Source of the DNA: Cylindrotheca closterium
Taxonomy: Eukaryota; Bacillariophyta; Bacillariophyceae; Bacillariales; Bacillariaceae
Length of the DNA stretch: 64,000 nt
Assembly (NCBI GenBank): GCA_933822405.4
Contig: CAKOGP040002091.1
Span: 709,926-773,925 of the forward strand
Reading direction: 5' to 3'
The translations under genes were made by a program, and so were the position numbers. Position 1 is the first letter of the stretch. Every line of letters starts with the position of its first letter. This document shows positions 62,047 to 64,000 of the stretch, piece after piece. The notes under the pieces are model-generated. The model ran no database searches and was not told the origin of the DNA. It worked only from the letters and a program-made list of their open reading frames with translations.

Positions 62047-63843
62047 TCAATTCCAAACATTATTGCTTTCAATGTTTGAAACTGATAGTTGTACTTCGCA
62101 CGGCAAGTCCCAGCTGCTTGCGGCGTTCCCGATGTACAATTCAAAGCCTGCAGTAAAAGGACCTGGAATGGTAAAGGAGAAGGCTCCTTCTGGATTCTCG
62201 GTGCAATATCTTCGATACTGGGTATAAGGAATGCGGAAGCGGCATTCAGCGGTGCATGCATTCTCATCGAATGTTAGCATTCCAATACTAGTTGCAGCAG
62301 TCTGACCACCTCGACACGGAAAAGTCGTTTGGATCTCGGTATCTGCTGCTCCCGCTGTCACAACTTTGAACGAATTTTCGCTGTCTTCGAAATATCCAAA
62401 AACTCCAGAGGTGCTCGTCCAAATCTGCAAGTTGTTGAAGTCACAACCACTCCCAAACGTACAACGAAGCTCCATTTCGGCCTTGGTGCAGAGCCGCGCC
62501 CCAATACTGGAACATAGTCCCACTGCCTCTTGGTAGACTACTTCTTTATAACACTGACCATCGATTGAGGAACCAGCGAACGGGCACGTGGGTTCCTCCG
62601 CAAACTGTTTAAAGTTTGGCAACTGTGTATTGGAACAACAGCGGACAGCAAGTTCAACGCCATTGGGATTACCTGCAATTCGGACATTGTTGGAAGGCTC
62701 CAAGAAAATCCCAGTGCATCGATTGCTCATTATATCACCACAGACAGTCCACTGACAGGTTGAAATGGATGCAGTGGCTCTTGAAGGTGACTGGGATGCT
62801 TGGATAATGGGAGCTGGACTTGGTGGCGGCTGTAGTGATACACTCGGTCTAGCACTGGGCTCTTCGATCGGACTAGGACTTGGATTCTGGATCGGACTAG
62901 GACTGGGATTCTGGACCGGACTAGGACTTGGATTCTGGACAGTCGGGGGCGGTGTGGACGGCCTCATGGTAGGCCTTCCCGGTCCACTGGGTCCTTGAGT
63001 CAATGGAGGTCCCGAAAACAATGATGGTGCAGGCTGGGGAGGGCTTGCAGAGAAGAGGTAATGGACGGGGCGAATTGGGTAGAAATCATAAGCTTGTACC
63101 GGTGCCTGCCTATACATAAATAAAGGATCGACAGAACGCTTGGATTGCTTCTTTGACGACTTGCTCGAGCTTGACTTTCCCTTGTAATAGGATTCCCCGA
63201 TTCCTTTCCCCCCCTTCGCCTTTTCTGATCCTCGTGGTGAATTTGGCGAGATGTAGCTATAACCAAAATCCTTTCCAGATCCATCAGGCAGCGGAACCCT
63301 ACTAAATAGTAAAATGAAGCTGTCTGAAGTCACATAAACTGACATTTAGCAAAAGGATGAAAAGTAAGAAACAAGCAGTCTAGGTCTCAATAACGTACCG
63401 AAGCTGTTGTGGTGCTCAGAGTTGAGCACTTCTGTCTCTGAGTTCAACATAGTCTGCGAGTGCAGCTCATACGCTTCGCGTGAATGATTGAATACTTTGG
63501 TCAATAGACTCTGCCGCCAAAGTGTGCCAGGTTTAGTCGGCATACTGCTGGTAGTGTATTCGTGATTTGTCGGTATAGTGGAATCGACGATGGTGTGAAA
63601 CCTCTTGCTTGCTGAATCCATGGTGTAGGATCCACGTGAGCTTTTGGATTCATATGAATGTAGTCCTCTCTTCTGTCGTATCTGCTTTCTAGCATTGGTA
63701 TTGTCGATTGCATCCCGAAGCAAAATGTCGTGTATTGTGTTGTTGGAGAAGCTGGTTGTTGTTGTTGGCACTTCTGAAGATGCCTTTAGAAGAGAAAGCT
63801 CCAACAGCAGAATTGATAGCCATTTTGAACCCCCTACCCCCAT
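62047..63843 (-). CDS. Secreted Pro/Ser-rich protein with DUF7495-like Cys domain
   Basis: Exons 63399-63843 and 62047-63323, joined by a 75-nt intron (TTCG|GTACGT ... TTCAG|AC), give 573 residues. The chosen start MGVGGSKWLSILLLELSLLKASS gives a signal peptide; an in-frame ATG at 63909 would add 22 residues. After a basic, Ser/Lys-rich part comes a proline-rich linker with four PSPS(P)-type repeats (QNPSPSP). A Cys-rich domain near 365-475 has CQWTVCGD, ELAVRCCSNTQ, CYKEVVYQEAVGLCSSIGARLCTKAEMELRCTFGSGCDFNNLQIWTS. This pattern (RCC, then ARLCTxxEL...GC, WTS) fits the DUF7495-like module of diatom and other marine eukaryote surface proteins. A cell-wall or adhesive role is inferred. Confidence 0.75.
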
Positions 63844-64000
63844 TCTTGTTATATGGTGTGTTTTATCTGCTATTCTCGGAGCTGAACATTGTTCAACTGC
63901 GCTGTGCATCACGATATCATTTGAAATTGGCGATAGAAGGTTTTTTAGTCACGTCAAGTGCGAGTCCCGAATATTCGAATGTAATGTCAGTCCCGTCATT
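63844..64000. other. Right edge of the window
   Basis: Upstream region of the gene at 62047-63843; no further gene seen before the edge. Confidence 0.4.

Noticed and set aside
1..64000. Transposon or viral remnants
   Set aside because: No reverse transcriptase, integrase, transposase or terminal repeats were recognised in any frame.

Overview
The window reads as nuclear DNA of a diatom, probably a raphid pennate; the clade is inferred from protein character, as no marker gene is present. The evidence is: compact genes with few, short GT-AG introns (mostly 66-165 nt); at least five N-termini that pair a signal peptide with an ASAFAP-like motif, the bipartite plastid-targeting code of secondary red plastids; diatom-type PT-rich linkers; and several protein types I associate with diatoms (DUF7495-like, SnoaL-like, Cys-rich glycosyltransferase-like). 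I assembled about 34 protein genes from open frames plus phase-compatible splice sites. I saw no rRNA, tRNA, CRISPR array or transposon.

Layout. 1-6.1 kb: the 3' end of an LRR-like gene, a plastid PDZ protein, a single-pass membrane protein, plastid 6-phosphogluconolactonase and a plastid Gfo/Idh/MocA oxidoreductase. 7.0-12.2 kb: three members of an unrecognised secreted beta-rich family with an Mpo1-like gene between them. Two of them form a head-to-head pair whose second exons are almost identical inverted copies around a bidirectional promoter carrying five AGGTGTCAA sites. 12.6-20.5 kb: membrane-anchored farnesyl diphosphate synthase, an EEP nuclease with an inserted Mut7-C domain, and a divergent pair of basic-repeat proteins. 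20.7-36.7 kb: TRAPPC8, a nuclear J-protein, an ATRX-like SNF2 protein with ADD and CW zinc modules, an LRR protein and a SnoaL-like protein. 36.9-45.6 kb: a tail-anchored protein, plastid rhodanese, TRAPPC3, a redox-dead thioredoxin-like protein, a plastid MATE transporter and an RGG-SAC3 protein. 46-64 kb: two paralogous KVxF proteins, a CWF19L1 homologue with two RRMs, a multi-pass membrane protein, a furin/kexin-like protease with duplicated Cys-rich exons, a Golgi-type glycosyltransferase-like protein, a DnaJ, a coiled-coil protein, a PH-like protein and a DUF7495-like secreted protein.

Functional threads. Two TRAPP subunits, the convertase and the glycosyltransferase-like protein belong to the secretory pathway. 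SNF2, J-protein, SAC3, CWF19L1 and the EEP/Mut7-C protein belong to chromatin and RNA work. Five plastid-targeted proteins link to redox and carbon metabolism. Neighbouring genes are not otherwise arranged as pathways.

The strongest leads for something undescribed are the three-gene beta-rich family with its shared GTGTCAA-type promoter element, the Mut7-C domain inserted inside an EEP nuclease whose catalytic loop needs a 9-nt microexon, the ADD-SNF2-CW architecture, and the exon-duplicated, probably GPI-anchored convertase. All gene models are by eye; no transcript data or database search was available.
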